From Pseudoalteromonas sp049257235 (GTDB lineage: Bacteria > Pseudomonadota > Gammaproteobacteria > Enterobacterales > Alteromonadaceae): 64,000 nucleotides of DNA. Made by a program: the position numbers and the translations under genes. Shown in pieces: positions 33,389 to 43,350 of the stretch. The first letter of the stretch is position 1. Each line of letters begins with the position of its first letter. The notes below the pieces were generated by a model. It searched no databases, was not told where the DNA came from, and worked only from the letters and a program-made list of their open reading frames with translations. The stretch lies in NCBI RefSeq assembly GCF_049257235.1, contig NZ_JBMMUF010000005.1, forward strand, positions 62,001 through 126,000, in the 5' to 3' direction.

Positions 33389-36097
33389 TTAGGTAGGCTC
33401 TTTTTGAGTGAGAAACTCTGACATCTTCGCTATCAAGTCAACAAATTCGACAGGCTTTGCCAAATAACCATCAAACCCTTGCTGCTGATAACGCTCAATA
33501 TCATCTTTCATCACATTGGCTGTGAGTGCAACAATCGGCAACGATGGGTGTTCAGCTTTGATGCGCTTGCACGCTTCAATGCCGTCCATTTTCGGCATCT
33601 GGATATCCATAAAGATTAAATCTACTGTGGTATTTTGGGTTGCATCAATGGCTTCTAAACCATTGGTGGCAAAATGCAGCGTCGCCCCGGTATCTTCCAA
33701 TAACCCTTCTATCACCGCTCTGTTGATGTCATTGTCCTCAACAATTAACACCGCATAACCCGTAAAATTAATATCTACTTGTTCAGCATCTTGCTCCACA
33801 ACTTTAGTATCAACATCTACAACTCGCTGCAGTGGTAAGGTCACGGTGAAGACTGAGCCCACACCTTGTTCACTGCGCACGGCAATTGAGCCATTCATTA
33901 ACTCTGCAAGAGAGCCAGTGATAGCCATGCCCAAACCGGTGCCGCCGTATTTCCTTGTTGTTGATGAATCTGCTTGTTCAAAGCGATTAAACAGCCGCTC
34001 TAGCTCAACCTGCGACATGCCAATCCCGGTATCAATAATTTCAAACTTTATCGTATTCTTGCTGTCGCAACTTACATTGACAGTGACCGAGCCTTTGTCA
34101 GTGAATTTTATGGCGTTAGAGCATATGTTTAGTAACACTTGGCGAATACGATTTGAATCCCCTAGCCAATGATCATGGGTCACACTGTTCTCTATGGTGA
34201 AGCTCACATCCTTTTCAACCAACATCAACTTAAGGTCCATCTCTAACGATGCCAACAACGAAAACAAAGAAAATGAATGCACGTCGATATTAAGCTTACC
34301 CGCTTCAATCTTAGAAAAGTCGAGAATATCGTTGATAATGGTGCTGAGAGCCTTAGTTGAATATATCGCCTTATCAATAAGCTGCGACTCTTTATCCGAC
34401 TTAACTGCACGCTTTAACAATTGCAACGTTCCGTAAATGCCATTCATTGGCGTGCGTATTTCATGGCTCATGTTAGCCAAGAAAACCGATTTAGCATTAT
34501 TGGCACTTTCTGCCAATTCTTTAGCCTGTGATAACTCATTTTCATGCTTGAGCTGGGCTGTTAAGTCATAGGCAATACCAAGAAAACCAAAAATATGACC
34601 ATTTTCATCTAATAGACTGGTTACACTGAGGTTCACTTGTACATGAGCACCGTCACGGCGCACATAAGTCCACCGGTTGTTGTCTGTTAAGCCTTTTTTA
34701 GCCTTGGCTACGAACACACCAAACCCTGGTTCAACAGGATAACCTAACTCCTTTGTCAGTTGTTGCGCGCGTTGTACGACTTCAGATTCGATATGAAATA
34801 TTGCCAGGGTCTGCAGCCCTATCATGTCTTCAGCATCATATCCCAAAAGCTTTTGCGCACCCGGGTTAAACGCAGTGATGACCCCTTGTTCATCAGTGGC
34901 AATAATCGCGTATTCCGCTCCGCGCAAAATACTACGCTGTAAGCTATTCACTCTACTGATTTCATACGTACGAGCCGCTACTTCTTGCTCCAACCTTTCA
35001 TTACTGAGCTCCAGTGCCTTTGTACGTGTTTGTTCTAGCTCGACACGGTGCAACCTGTTTTCGATAAGACGATATATCATTAAATGAACGCTAAAAATCA
35101 CTAACGCGAGACAAGTGGTTATCACGAGGATGTTTAAAAATGCTTGGTTGCTAGGCGGTAAACTCATGGCATCCATAAAGCTTTGTCGCGGATGCAACGT
35201 AAATTGCCAATCACGGCCATATAAGGTTAGCACTCGTTCACTTTTATACTCCTGCAAGGCCCCTTCTTGATTATGACCAAAGAAGTTAACTGGTTGTGTG
35301 TCGCTAACGTCACTAATGAGCAACACCACATCAGTACTTCTACCTATCGCGGAATTTAATATTTCCTCAATCAATAAAGGTGCGTAGGTCCAACCTACTA
35401 GAGCTTGCTGCCTAGCAAACGCTGACTCTGGCACGTTCAGCTCTTGGTACATAGGTTGTAGTATTAAAAAGCCATGCAAACGCTTTTTGTTTGCTTGCAC
35501 CAAGGTAATGGGGGCTGTCAGTTGAATAGAGTTGGTGAACGCAGCTTTTTCAGCTGAGCGCCGCCGCATAGCCTCAGACCCAATATCGAGACCGATCGCC
35601 TGCTGATTTACATCTTCAGGCATAATATACTGAATAATAAAGCGGCTTTGAGAGTGCTCGTTTAAGTAACGCACTGCAAACGTGTTATCAGGTCTATCAG
35701 CACGTGCCCTCGCAACAAAAGCATCAACATCACCTACTTCCAGCATACGAATGAAGCCAAAACCGCGCGCACCAGGGTACTTACTAGGGTAATCTTGGCT
35801 GTTGGAGTAGGTCTGTACGTATTCATAATTAATGTTTTGATGCCCTTTGGCATCGATCGCAGCCTTGAGACTTGAGATCCCGCGCGCGTACAAAGATAAA
35901 CTGTCAGCAACGGCCACCGTTACTAAATCCAAGCGCTTCGTTAACGTGTTAGCGATGGTTTGCTGGCGTTCTTTCTGATATCGCTTATCCACCTCTAAAG
36001 CGTAAATATAGCCTGCTAACACAATAAGCAAGGGCAACCATAGCGTCTTTAACATATGACGCCTAGCAGGCATTCTTTGCGACTCATCAAGATGCAT
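33389..36097 (-). CDS. CHASE-domain hybrid sensor histidine kinase
   Basis: 902 residues. N-terminal membrane helix (about 15-35), a CHASE sensory domain outside (about 75-290), a second helix (about 315-335), a coiled coil, a PAS domain (about 395-510), HisKA with phospho-histidine near residue 545 in FLANMSHEIRTPMNG, HATPase (NICSNAIKFTDKGS, GGTGLGMAI) and a receiver domain with Asp near 831 in DLIFMDIQMPKMDG. CHASE domains sense small ligands such as cytokinin-like compounds in plants; the ligand here is unknown. No cognate regulator gene is adjacent, so it may signal through a separate phosphotransfer protein. Confidence 0.95.
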   Translation of the reverse strand: MHLDESQRMPARRHMLKTLWLPLLIVLAGYIYALEVDKRYQKERQQTIANTLTKRLDLVTVAVADSLSLYARGISSLKAAIDAKGHQNINYEYVQTYSNSQDYPSKYPGARGFGFIRMLEVGDVDAFVARARADRPDNTFAVRYLNEHSQSRFIIQYIMPEDVNQQAIGLDIGSEAMRRRSAEKAAFTNSIQLTAPITLVQANKKRLHGFLILQPMYQELNVPESAFARQQALVGWTYAPLLIEEILNSAIGRSTDVVLLISDVSDTQPVNFFGHNQEGALQEYKSERVLTLYGRDWQFTLHPRQSFMDAMSLPPSNQAFLNILVITTCLALVIFSVHLMIYRLIENRLHRVELEQTRTKALELSNERLEQEVAARTYEISRVNSLQRSILRGAEYAIIATDEQGVITAFNPGAQKLLGYDAEDMIGLQTLAIFHIESEVVQRAQQLTKELGYPVEPGFGVFVAKAKKGLTDNNRWTYVRRDGAHVQVNLSVTSLLDENGHIFGFLGIAYDLTAQLKHENELSQAKELAESANNAKSVFLANMSHEIRTPMNGIYGTLQLLKRAVKSDKESQLIDKAIYSTKALSTIINDILDFSKIEAGKLNIDVHSFSLFSLLASLEMDLKLMLVEKDVSFTIENSVTHDHWLGDSNRIRQVLLNICSNAIKFTDKGSVTVNVSCDSKNTIKFEIIDTGIGMSQVELERLFNRFEQADSSTTRKYGGTGLGMAITGSLAELMNGSIAVRSEQGVGSVFTVTLPLQRVVDVDTKVVEQDAEQVDINFTGYAVLIVEDNDINRAVIEGLLEDTGATLHFATNGLEAIDATQNTTVDLIFMDIQMPKMDGIEACKRIKAEHPSLPIVALTANVMKDDIERYQQQGFDGYLAKPVEFVDLIAKMSEFLTQKEPT

Positions 36098-36279
36098 TAT
36101 GAGGATTTCCTATGCTCATGGATAAACCAGCTGAACCAAGGTAACTGGTTATTATTTTGATAATTTTTATAAATTGTAGACGATAAAGTTCATACAGATG
36201 AAGCAAGTTGACTCGCCAATATCCCAAACACTTTAATTAGAACACTGATACATATTGCTACTTCGATATAAAGAGATTA

Positions 36280-36624
36280 ATGTGCCTTTTTGAACCCAAA
36301 AAAGATACAGCAATGCAAGAGCCCGTCATTTTAATTAACCCATTTGTAGTTCCCGAAGGAAAGTTAGAAGAATCAATAAAGTACTGGGAGTCTCATCGTG
36401 ATTTTTTAAAACAGCAGCCTGGCTATGTTTCCACTAAACTGCATCAATCTTTAGCCAATCAATCTTTCCTCGGAGAGCCAACTTATCAATTGATTAATGT
36501 GGCTATTTGGGAAAGCCAAGAAGACTTTAACGCTGCGGCGATGAAAATGCGCTCGCAACTCGGAGCAACGAGTATTGAAGGGCTGATAGGTGATCCAGCA
36601 TTGTACAAAGTTATTCGTCAGTAG
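36280..36624 (+). CDS. Antibiotic biosynthesis monooxygenase (ABM) domain protein
   Basis: 114 residues from the ATG at 36280, or 103 from the ATG at 36313 (MQEPVILINPFVVPEGK). The first start has AAAGAG about 6 nt upstream; the second fits the family better at its N-terminus. The dimeric alpha-beta barrel pattern is clear: INPFVVPEGKLEE, QPGYVSTKLHQSL and INVAIWESQEDFNAA. ABM proteins include heme-degrading and quinone-modifying oxygenases and many of unknown role; this one keeps no residues that decide the reaction. Confidence 0.8.
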   Translation: MCLFEPKKDTAMQEPVILINPFVVPEGKLEESIKYWESHRDFLKQQPGYVSTKLHQSLANQSFLGEPTYQLINVAIWESQEDFNAAAMKMRSQLGATSIEGLIGDPALYKVIRQ

Positions 36625-36638
36625 TCTTAGCACAAAAA

Positions 36639-36658
36639 AGCCGGATATTAATCCGGCT
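36639..36658. terminator. Bidirectional intrinsic terminator
   Basis: Stem AGCCGGAT / ATCCGGCT with an ATTA loop, A-run left and TCTTTC right, between convergent ABM and anchored-protein genes. Confidence 0.82.
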
Positions 36659-36682
36659 CTTTCACTCTTTAAAGCACAGGAA

Positions 36683-37597
36683 TTACTTTCCAGTGGCTTG
36701 AAGATCAAAGTATTTTGCAAGTTCTTCAGGGTCTGCCATAGCGATGATTTTCTGGTTAAGCTGAGCAACCGTTGTCTGTTCTGGCACTGTGACCGACACT
36801 GAAAATTGCTCTGTACCATTGATAAATCCAAGTGCAGCTTCACGCAACACCACTGGCGCTGGCGACACACTTAGCTGCTGCTGAGCATGCATTTGAAACT
36901 GCTCAAGTGTCATACCTTGGGCGGTTACTGTACGCTCTAAGATGTCTTTCAACTTACCCTTGTTCTTAAGCTCAAAGCTCATGCTTTTTGGCACTAGATT
37001 CATCATGGCCGTCATCAACTGGCTTTGTAGCACAAGCTGCTGTTGCATCGTTGCTTGACCATTTTGCTCTTGCTCAGCAATAGCATTTAACTGCTCTGAC
37101 AGTGCCATTAATTCTTGGCTATTGGTCATGGCAAAATTGAACTTAATATCGGCTATATTGCCCGCTTCAATAACTGTTTGAGCATCTGCATCGCCATTAC
37201 TTTGTTGATAATTGAACTCAGTGATAAGGTTGATTTGCTCACCCTCAAGATCTTCTAACCCTTCAAGCGCCGCTCCTTGTAACGTCATGCCATCAATAGT
37301 GAAACGTGCGTGCTCGGTGACTTTTTGAGGATCAAAACCCACCATTTCTACTCGGGCAATATCGGCAATTTTATCGCCTTCAACCGAATTAACTACGACT
37401 GATTCCAGCGCAACGCCTTTATTAAATAAATCCGTCGACAGTTCTTGATAACGCACATCGAGACCGGTTTGCGCATGCAAATCTAATAACTGCTTATCAA
37501 CATCCTTGCGCGCTTCTTTGCTCACATAGTAATTTGCATAACTGTAGCCACCAAAAGCAACTGCGCCCAGTGCAACAACGGCAATGATTTTTTTCAT
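36683..37597 (-). CDS. Membrane-anchored protein of unknown function
   Basis: 304 residues. It has an N-terminal signal anchor (about 3-22, IIAVVALGAVAFGGYSYA) and a large soluble part that would lie in the periplasm. Beta-rich segments alternate with a glutamine-rich helix (about 160-200, with EQEQNGQATMQQQL). The layout (anchor plus repeats of 'gltlqGaale' type) resembles DUF945/YdgA or AsmA-like proteins, but I cannot confirm a family. It is convergent with the ABM gene and lies 54 bp after radA on the same strand. Confidence 0.55.
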   Translation of the reverse strand: MKKIIAVVALGAVAFGGYSYANYYVSKEARKDVDKQLLDLHAQTGLDVRYQELSTDLFNKGVALESVVVNSVEGDKIADIARVEMVGFDPQKVTEHARFTIDGMTLQGAALEGLEDLEGEQINLITEFNYQQSNGDADAQTVIEAGNIADIKFNFAMTNSQELMALSEQLNAIAEQEQNGQATMQQQLVLQSQLMTAMMNLVPKSMSFELKNKGKLKDILERTVTAQGMTLEQFQMHAQQQLSVSPAPVVLREAALGFINGTEQFSVSVTVPEQTTVAQLNQKIIAMADPEELAKYFDLQATGK

Positions 37598-37651
37598 ATT
37601 AATTTCCTTGTGGAGCCATCCTCGCTCCGATTGATTGTTATAGTTTATTCT

Positions 37652-39022
37652 TTAGAACAGTGCATCCAGTGCCTCACTGAGACTGGATACAGCCTGCACT
37701 TGCATACCTTCTATTGGCTCTTTAGGCTTATTATCCACAGGCACAATGGCCCGTTTGAATCCATGTTTTGCAGCTTCACGAAGGCGCTCCTGACCGCTTG
37801 GCACAGGACGAATTTCTCCCCCTAACCCAACTTCGCCAAAAACCACTAATTCTCTTGCCAAACTCACATTTTTAAAGCTTGAGACCAATGCCACTATCAA
37901 GGCTAAGTCAGCACTGGTTTCAGACACTTTCACGCCACCGACCACGTTGACGAATACGTCTTGATCAGCCACTTGCAAGCCTCCGTGGCGATGCAGTACC
38001 GCCAGCAACATGGCTAATCTATTTTGCTCCAAACCAACGGTGACACGACGAGGATTTGCCAACTGAGAATAGTCCACCAGCGCCTGCACCTCAACCAACA
38101 GTGGTCGCGTGCCTTCCCAGACCACCATGACTAATGAACCAGGGGTCTGCTCTTGGGAGCGATTCAAGAAAATGGCTGAGGGGTTCTTTACTTCTCGCAG
38201 CCCTTGTCCTGTCATCGCAAACACACCCAACTCATTGACGGCACCAAAGCGGTTTTTATGGCCCCGCAATGTGCGAAAACGACTGTCACTGCTGCCCTCG
38301 AGTAATATCGAGCAGTCAATGCAGTGTTCCAATACTTTTGGTCCGGCCAACGAGCCGTCTTTGGTCACATGGCCCACTAATATCATGGCGACTTGGTTTT
38401 GCTTGGCAAAACGCGTGAGATACGCGGCGCTTTCGCGCACTTGCGACACACTGCCCGGCGCGGATTGAATGTCGGTCATGTGCATTACTTGGATTGAGTC
38501 AATAACCATGATGCTGGGCTTTTCCCTCAAAGCCAGCTGGCAAATTGTTTCCACATTAGTCTCAGCAAGCGTTTGCAACTTATTGGTAGGTAAACCCAAG
38601 CGATTAGCTCGCATGGCAACCTGTTGCAGCGACTCTTCACCGGTGACATACAAGGTTTTCATGTTTTGGGCCAAACCACACATGGTCTGCAATAAGATGG
38701 TACTTTTACCTGCACCGGGTTCACCACCAATTAAAATGGCACTGCCCGGCACAACTCCGCCGCCCAATACGCGGTCAAATTCGACAAAGCCGGTTGAAAA
38801 TCGAGGTAAACTCTCAAGGTTTACTTCATCAAGGGTTTGAATTTTTGCTTCAACAAACCCGGCATAGCCACTCGTTGCGCTGCTACTAGGTGTTGATTTT
38901 ACTGAGGGAACTCTAAATTCAGTAACTGTGTTCCAGGCTTTACATTCACTGCATTGGCCTTGCCAACGCGCAAACTCAGCACCACACTCGTTACATACAA
39001 AGGCTGTTTTCTTTTTTACCAT
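37652..39022 (-). CDS. radA: DNA repair protein RadA (Sms)
   Basis: 456 residues. An N-terminal C4 zinc finger (CNECGAEFARWQGQCSEC, about 10-27) leads to a RecA-like ATPase with Walker A GGEPGAGKST (about 98-107) and the RadA-specific KNRFG motif in GHKNRFGAVNELGVF. The C-terminal Lon-like domain ends with PVDNKPKEPIEGMQVQ. It promotes branch migration during recombination. In E. coli it is adjacent to serB; here the PilZ gene lies between. Confidence 0.97.
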   Translation of the reverse strand: MVKKKTAFVCNECGAEFARWQGQCSECKAWNTVTEFRVPSVKSTPSSSATSGYAGFVEAKIQTLDEVNLESLPRFSTGFVEFDRVLGGGVVPGSAILIGGEPGAGKSTILLQTMCGLAQNMKTLYVTGEESLQQVAMRANRLGLPTNKLQTLAETNVETICQLALREKPSIMVIDSIQVMHMTDIQSAPGSVSQVRESAAYLTRFAKQNQVAMILVGHVTKDGSLAGPKVLEHCIDCSILLEGSSDSRFRTLRGHKNRFGAVNELGVFAMTGQGLREVKNPSAIFLNRSQEQTPGSLVMVVWEGTRPLLVEVQALVDYSQLANPRRVTVGLEQNRLAMLLAVLHRHGGLQVADQDVFVNVVGGVKVSETSADLALIVALVSSFKNVSLARELVVFGEVGLGGEIRPVPSGQERLREAAKHGFKRAIVPVDNKPKEPIEGMQVQAVSSLSEALDALF

Positions 39023-39134
39023 AGTGAAGGCATAATTTTTGCTTTAGTATTAACTTAACGCGCTTATTTTAAGAATAAACAATTAATTGACACCCAGTAT
39101 AACGGTTTTTAGGCACTGGGAAATGGTTTAATGC

Positions 39135-41600
39135 ATGGCAGACGACATTCTACAAAAACATCAACCTCTCATTGACGAGCTAAAGCAGTCTCTAGGTGAA
39201 AAAAGCTTTAATAGCGAATTCACCGAAAAAACTGCTGAGCTATCAAAGGGGGATCAGTTCATTATTAAAATGGAACTGAACCGTTTGCGCCAACCATGCA
39301 GCCGCGCACTAGACTTGCGTGGTTTAACCACCGCTGAAATTCAAACTTATTCCCACAACAACCAAGACCATTTTTTAGATCATGACGCTATCTTAGTGTT
39401 TGAAGACGGTGTAAAGCGCTTCGGTGAATACACGCTTGCCGTCTATGAGATGGTGATGGAGCAATTAAACAGTCGTCGCCAGCAGCGCCAGCAACAAAGA
39501 TTAGAGGAAGATACCGAGCCTACGGGCGCTAACCTCATTCGTTTTGCATCCTATGAATCTCGCCAACAAGAGCGTATGAATTACGCCATCAAGGTGCGTG
39601 TGATGGTCAATGACAAGCGCATTGATGGCAAAACCAGTGATATCTCGCTCGGTGGCTGCAAATTGAAATTGCCGTGTCACAGTATGCTAGAGAGCGAGCA
39701 AATCATTCGCGTGCGCTTTACTGGCTTAGAAGAAGATTTCGAGCTGGGTTTAAAAGAAGGTGTTGAGTATGAAGTCGTTGCCATTGAGCCAAGCAATGAT
39801 ATGGACTTTTATTACGCCCGATTAAAACGCGCAGGTAGTCAGAAAACACCAGGCTTTGACGAATTTTTATCGCGCTTTATTGACGGTAATAAACGCCGCT
39901 ACAAAGTTAATCTCGATAATACCCTTGATGCTGTAATGACCAAGGGCTTTGAGCAATACTACGTGCCACGCATAACCTCGCTCTACGCCTTTATCTGTGA
40001 GCACGACAAAAAGCTGCACCCGCGAGTATTACTCACCACCGAAAACAGTCTCGATAGCCATTATTACTTTAATGATGAGCAGCGCCATTCGATGATCCCA
40101 AACATCTTAAGGCCGCAACGTTTAAACAGTATTTTGGCGCGCAAAGGTCAAATAAAGCAGACCTTGTTGTATACATTTACTCATACCCACAATGAACAAA
40201 TATTCTTTTACAGCGCCACAGACCTTGAATTAGCCACTTACCCTGAGCTTCGTGCACTCTTTTTCGCCTATGGCAGTCGCAAACCTAGTTGGCGAGTACA
40301 TAAGTTGCAGCTCATGCCAGTACGCTCAGGGGATGCTCATATCGCTTTGAGCTTGCCTGACAGTGCGGGTGAAGCTATCGCCAAGCTCAATAAACCACCC
40401 AGTGCACGGGTAATGAGTTATCTGCGCGGGTTAAAGTACTTATGTTTGCTCACACCCATTGATAGCCCAGCGCTAACCAAACGCTTGCAACGTTACAAGC
40501 TTGATAAAAGTTTAGTGAATCAACTGAAAGTATTTGGCCATCGCCGTACCGTGACACCTGATTTAGAAGTAGTGGCGCTCGAATATGCCAACTTACGCGC
40601 TCACAAACGCTATTTGTATCAAACTCAAGTGCAAGTGTTATCGGGGTTAGGGCAAGCTCAGGGCGCTCAAACTCGCGACTTCAGTGTTCTGGGCATGCAA
40701 ATTGAGCTGCAGACACCCGTAAAAGCGAATAAAGGCGATGTACTTGAAATTGAACTGCCAGAATTACAAGCGCTGACTAAGAAATACAAACTCACCGCCT
40801 TGCCTTATGAAGTGATGGCACTGAGTAAGACAGGAACCATCCTAAACCTCAAAGCACATCAACGTAGCAAGCAACCTCATGCAGGGGTTATGTTTTTCTC
40901 ACAGCTCATTGAGAACAACAAAGACAAGCTGCAAGTGTGCGAAGAGGAACCCAAAGTTCCGGGATTATCAAAAGCCCTGCGCAACATCGTCATTAAAAAC
41001 GTTTGCCAGACGCCTCTTTACTTCACTAAAGAAGAAGCGCACTTCAAACTTGGCGCAATTGGCCTTGGACGCTACCAAAGCACCCTGCACTACATTTGGC
41101 GTCATTTTGGTGAGCTAACAGAGCATCCTAACCTTGATGCATTATCACACAACAAGGCACTTAGCCCACTATTAGATGTTATCCGAGATGGCAATCGTCA
41201 AGACAAGGCGCGGGTCTTCGACCTCTTTATCCATATTGATCCCAAGCAAGACCAGCTTAAAGACGCATTAACCGTACGCTGTATCAACGTGAATCAGGAT
41301 TATACGCAGCTCAATGAATTTATCAGCACCGCCATTAAGAGCGGTGTCCTGTTCTCGTACCGCCTGTTCTTATCTGTCACAGGCCGCCCAGATACAAAGT
41401 ATTTAATTAGCGAGTTAAAGTACATTAGCCATTACGCGCTGCACAAAGCGAAAGAGTTAGAAAAAAGCTTGTGGGAAGTTGAGGGGGTAATGGACACGCT
41501 GACAATCGATGAGCTGCTACCGAGGTTGTTTAATATCGATATTAAAGCTTATCAAACCATGGTGGTGCGCCGTAACACCTGGCTACAGCGCATCAATTAG
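39135..41600 (+). CDS. Large protein with two PilZ-type domains
   Basis: 821 residues, no signal or membrane segment. One PilZ domain lies at about 150-240: its N-terminal c-di-GMP motif reads RQQERMNYAIKV and its second motif SDISLGGCKL, matching the RxxxR/DxSxxG pattern. A second, more divergent one (about 485-590) has AHKRYLYQTQVQV and RDFSVLGMQIEL. The regions between and after are helical and not recognised; the N-terminal ~110 residues contain a helical bundle. It is likely a c-di-GMP effector. It is read divergently from radA. Confidence 0.85.
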   Translation: MADDILQKHQPLIDELKQSLGEKSFNSEFTEKTAELSKGDQFIIKMELNRLRQPCSRALDLRGLTTAEIQTYSHNNQDHFLDHDAILVFEDGVKRFGEYTLAVYEMVMEQLNSRRQQRQQQRLEEDTEPTGANLIRFASYESRQQERMNYAIKVRVMVNDKRIDGKTSDISLGGCKLKLPCHSMLESEQIIRVRFTGLEEDFELGLKEGVEYEVVAIEPSNDMDFYYARLKRAGSQKTPGFDEFLSRFIDGNKRRYKVNLDNTLDAVMTKGFEQYYVPRITSLYAFICEHDKKLHPRVLLTTENSLDSHYYFNDEQRHSMIPNILRPQRLNSILARKGQIKQTLLYTFTHTHNEQIFFYSATDLELATYPELRALFFAYGSRKPSWRVHKLQLMPVRSGDAHIALSLPDSAGEAIAKLNKPPSARVMSYLRGLKYLCLLTPIDSPALTKRLQRYKLDKSLVNQLKVFGHRRTVTPDLEVVALEYANLRAHKRYLYQTQVQVLSGLGQAQGAQTRDFSVLGMQIELQTPVKANKGDVLEIELPELQALTKKYKLTALPYEVMALSKTGTILNLKAHQRSKQPHAGVMFFSQLIENNKDKLQVCEEEPKVPGLSKALRNIVIKNVCQTPLYFTKEEAHFKLGAIGLGRYQSTLHYIWRHFGELTEHPNLDALSHNKALSPLLDVIRDGNRQDKARVFDLFIHIDPKQDQLKDALTVRCINVNQDYTQLNEFISTAIKSGVLFSYRLFLSVTGRPDTKYLISELKYISHYALHKAKELEKSLWEVEGVMDTLTIDELLPRLFNIDIKAYQTMVVRRNTWLQRIN

Positions 41601-41604
41601 GGAC

Positions 41605-42618
41605 CTACTGGCGCTTCGGGATAGTGACAAAATATAGCAACTGCGCTAATGAACCTGCGGTAATGGCCGCAGGTGCCTCAGCCACCACTTTTTCTTTACC
41701 GTGAACGGCGACACCTAATCCCGCTTCAAACATCATCAGCAAATCATTAGCGCCATCGCCAATGGCGATGGTCTGCCCTTTTGGTAGTGCTAATTCATCA
41801 CGATATTGCGCCAAAAAGCGCGCCTTCTCTTTGGCGTCAACAATATCACCACTGACCTTACCGACTAATACTTGGCCATCATCATCAAGCAGGTTGGCAT
41901 GAATTCTATCTAAATTAAGCAACTTTTGGACGTGCGCTGCGAAAGGCACAAACCCACCTGACGCTATGGCTAGGTGCCAGTTATTTGCTTTGAGAGTAGC
42001 GCACAAATCTTCCACTCCTGGCATCAGTGGCAACTGACTTTTAAGCTCATCGACCAAGTCCAATTTGATGCCTTTGAGTTTTGCCACACGCTGGCGCAGA
42101 CTCTCACTAAAATCAAGATGCCCCGCCATGGCCTGTGCAGTAACGCTGGCCACTTCATCATACACCCCGCCCAAACGTGCTATTTCATCAATACACTCTA
42201 TGGTAATGGCTGTTGAGTCCATATCCATGACCAGCAGCCCCGGCTCTTGCAGTTTTGGCGGATTAACTAATGCCGCACACTGCACTGCATTGTCGCGGCT
42301 ATACGCTTTGAGGCTCTGTGCAAGTGACTCATCGGCATGAGTGAGTTCAAATACAAAGGCAGGCGGTAAATCATCGTGACCAAGGTAGCGATTTACTGCA
42401 ATAATTTGCCCGTGGTTTTGCAGGTATTGAGCCAAACTAGCAACCTGCATCCCCAAGGGGAAACCGAATAAAAGCACATAGATAGGTTGGCTTGACTCGC
42501 TCTGTTCTACCAAAGCCTCATGGTCAATCTCATACCAAAGATTTAAACTAAGGTGATTACTTAGGGACAGGTCGTCTTGCTGTGCTAAAGTAGAAAAAGC
42601 AATGCTGTGCTTTGGCAT
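41605..42618 (-). CDS. serB: Phosphoserine phosphatase
   Basis: About 337 residues from the ATG at 42618 (MPKHSIAF), which has GGAG 6 nt upstream; a TTG six codons earlier is less likely. An N-terminal ACT-like region precedes the HAD phosphatase core, whose nucleophile motif is MDMDSTAITIECIDEIA (about 153-169), with the later SGGFVPFA and GDGANDLLMM motifs. It hydrolyses phosphoserine in the last step of serine synthesis. ytjB is divergent upstream, as in E. coli. Confidence 0.96.
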   Translation of the reverse strand: MPKHSIAFSTLAQQDDLSLSNHLSLNLWYEIDHEALVEQSESSQPIYVLLFGFPLGMQVASLAQYLQNHGQIIAVNRYLGHDDLPPAFVFELTHADESLAQSLKAYSRDNAVQCAALVNPPKLQEPGLLVMDMDSTAITIECIDEIARLGGVYDEVASVTAQAMAGHLDFSESLRQRVAKLKGIKLDLVDELKSQLPLMPGVEDLCATLKANNWHLAIASGGFVPFAAHVQKLLNLDRIHANLLDDDGQVLVGKVSGDIVDAKEKARFLAQYRDELALPKGQTIAIGDGANDLLMMFEAGLGVAVHGKEKVVAEAPAAITAGSLAQLLYFVTIPKRQ

Positions 42619-42693
42619 TAACGGCTCCAAGGGCAAAATTAAAATAACACGGTATCAATTTAATCATTGATGGCTTTGAAAGTCAGTAACCAC

Positions 42694-43350
42694 ATGAGTG
42701 ATATGAAAAATAAACAAGTGAAAAACCCAGTTCGCACGTCACGTTGGCAACGCTTAACGCGCTTGCTGTTTGCTGCGCTGTGCTTGTTAGCAATCACTTG
42801 GATGGCATTTAATACCAGTTTTGAAGGGCATCAATTACTTTATCAGCAAGGCCATCAATACGCCAAAAGCCTCTCTCAACAACTGGCTAAAACAGCCGCT
42901 TTACCGCTGGAGCAAAACAACAAACCGCGTTTAACCGAGCTGACAAACCAATTAAGCGCTGAGGATATTATTCAAAGCGCGGTCATTTACGACTTACAAG
43001 GAACAACGCAGGCCGCTAGCGAGGTCTACACGCCGTTTAATCCAGATAACGGCTTGGCCATTGGTACTGCGGGGATCAGCAAGCTTACCCAGCCCATCGT
43101 GATACCTATTGTTTCCTCACAAGAACAAAAACCCATTGGCTTTGCTCGGGTTAATTACTTGCCACAAACCGCCATTGCGCATAGTCACAGGTATTTGCAT
43201 GAAGTTAGCCGCCAAGTACTACTGATGCTGCTTATTAGCTGTATTTTTATGTGGCAACTCGGGCGAGGATTGAAACGCTGGCAGCTAAAACGTTATTTCC
43301 GTAAAAAAGCCAAACAGTTTCGGTATAACAATTCAGAAAAAGCCTCATGA
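42694..43350 (+). CDS. ytjB: AhpA/YtjB family membrane protein
   Basis: About 218 residues from the ATG at 42694; upstream in-frame starts at 42667/42670 and a downstream ATG at 42703 are alternatives. One helix near the N-terminus (about 25-45) and one near the C-terminus (about 170-190) flank a periplasmic domain with HQYAKSLSQQLAKTAALPLE. This is the layout of E. coli YtjB (Smp), encoded divergently from serB as here. Function unknown. Its last 58 bp overlap the convergent TatD-family gene. Confidence 0.82.
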   Translation: MSDMKNKQVKNPVRTSRWQRLTRLLFAALCLLAITWMAFNTSFEGHQLLYQQGHQYAKSLSQQLAKTAALPLEQNNKPRLTELTNQLSAEDIIQSAVIYDLQGTTQAASEVYTPFNPDNGLAIGTAGISKLTQPIVIPIVSSQEQKPIGFARVNYLPQTAIAHSHRYLHEVSRQVLLMLLISCIFMWQLGRGLKRWQLKRYFRKKAKQFRYNNSEKAS

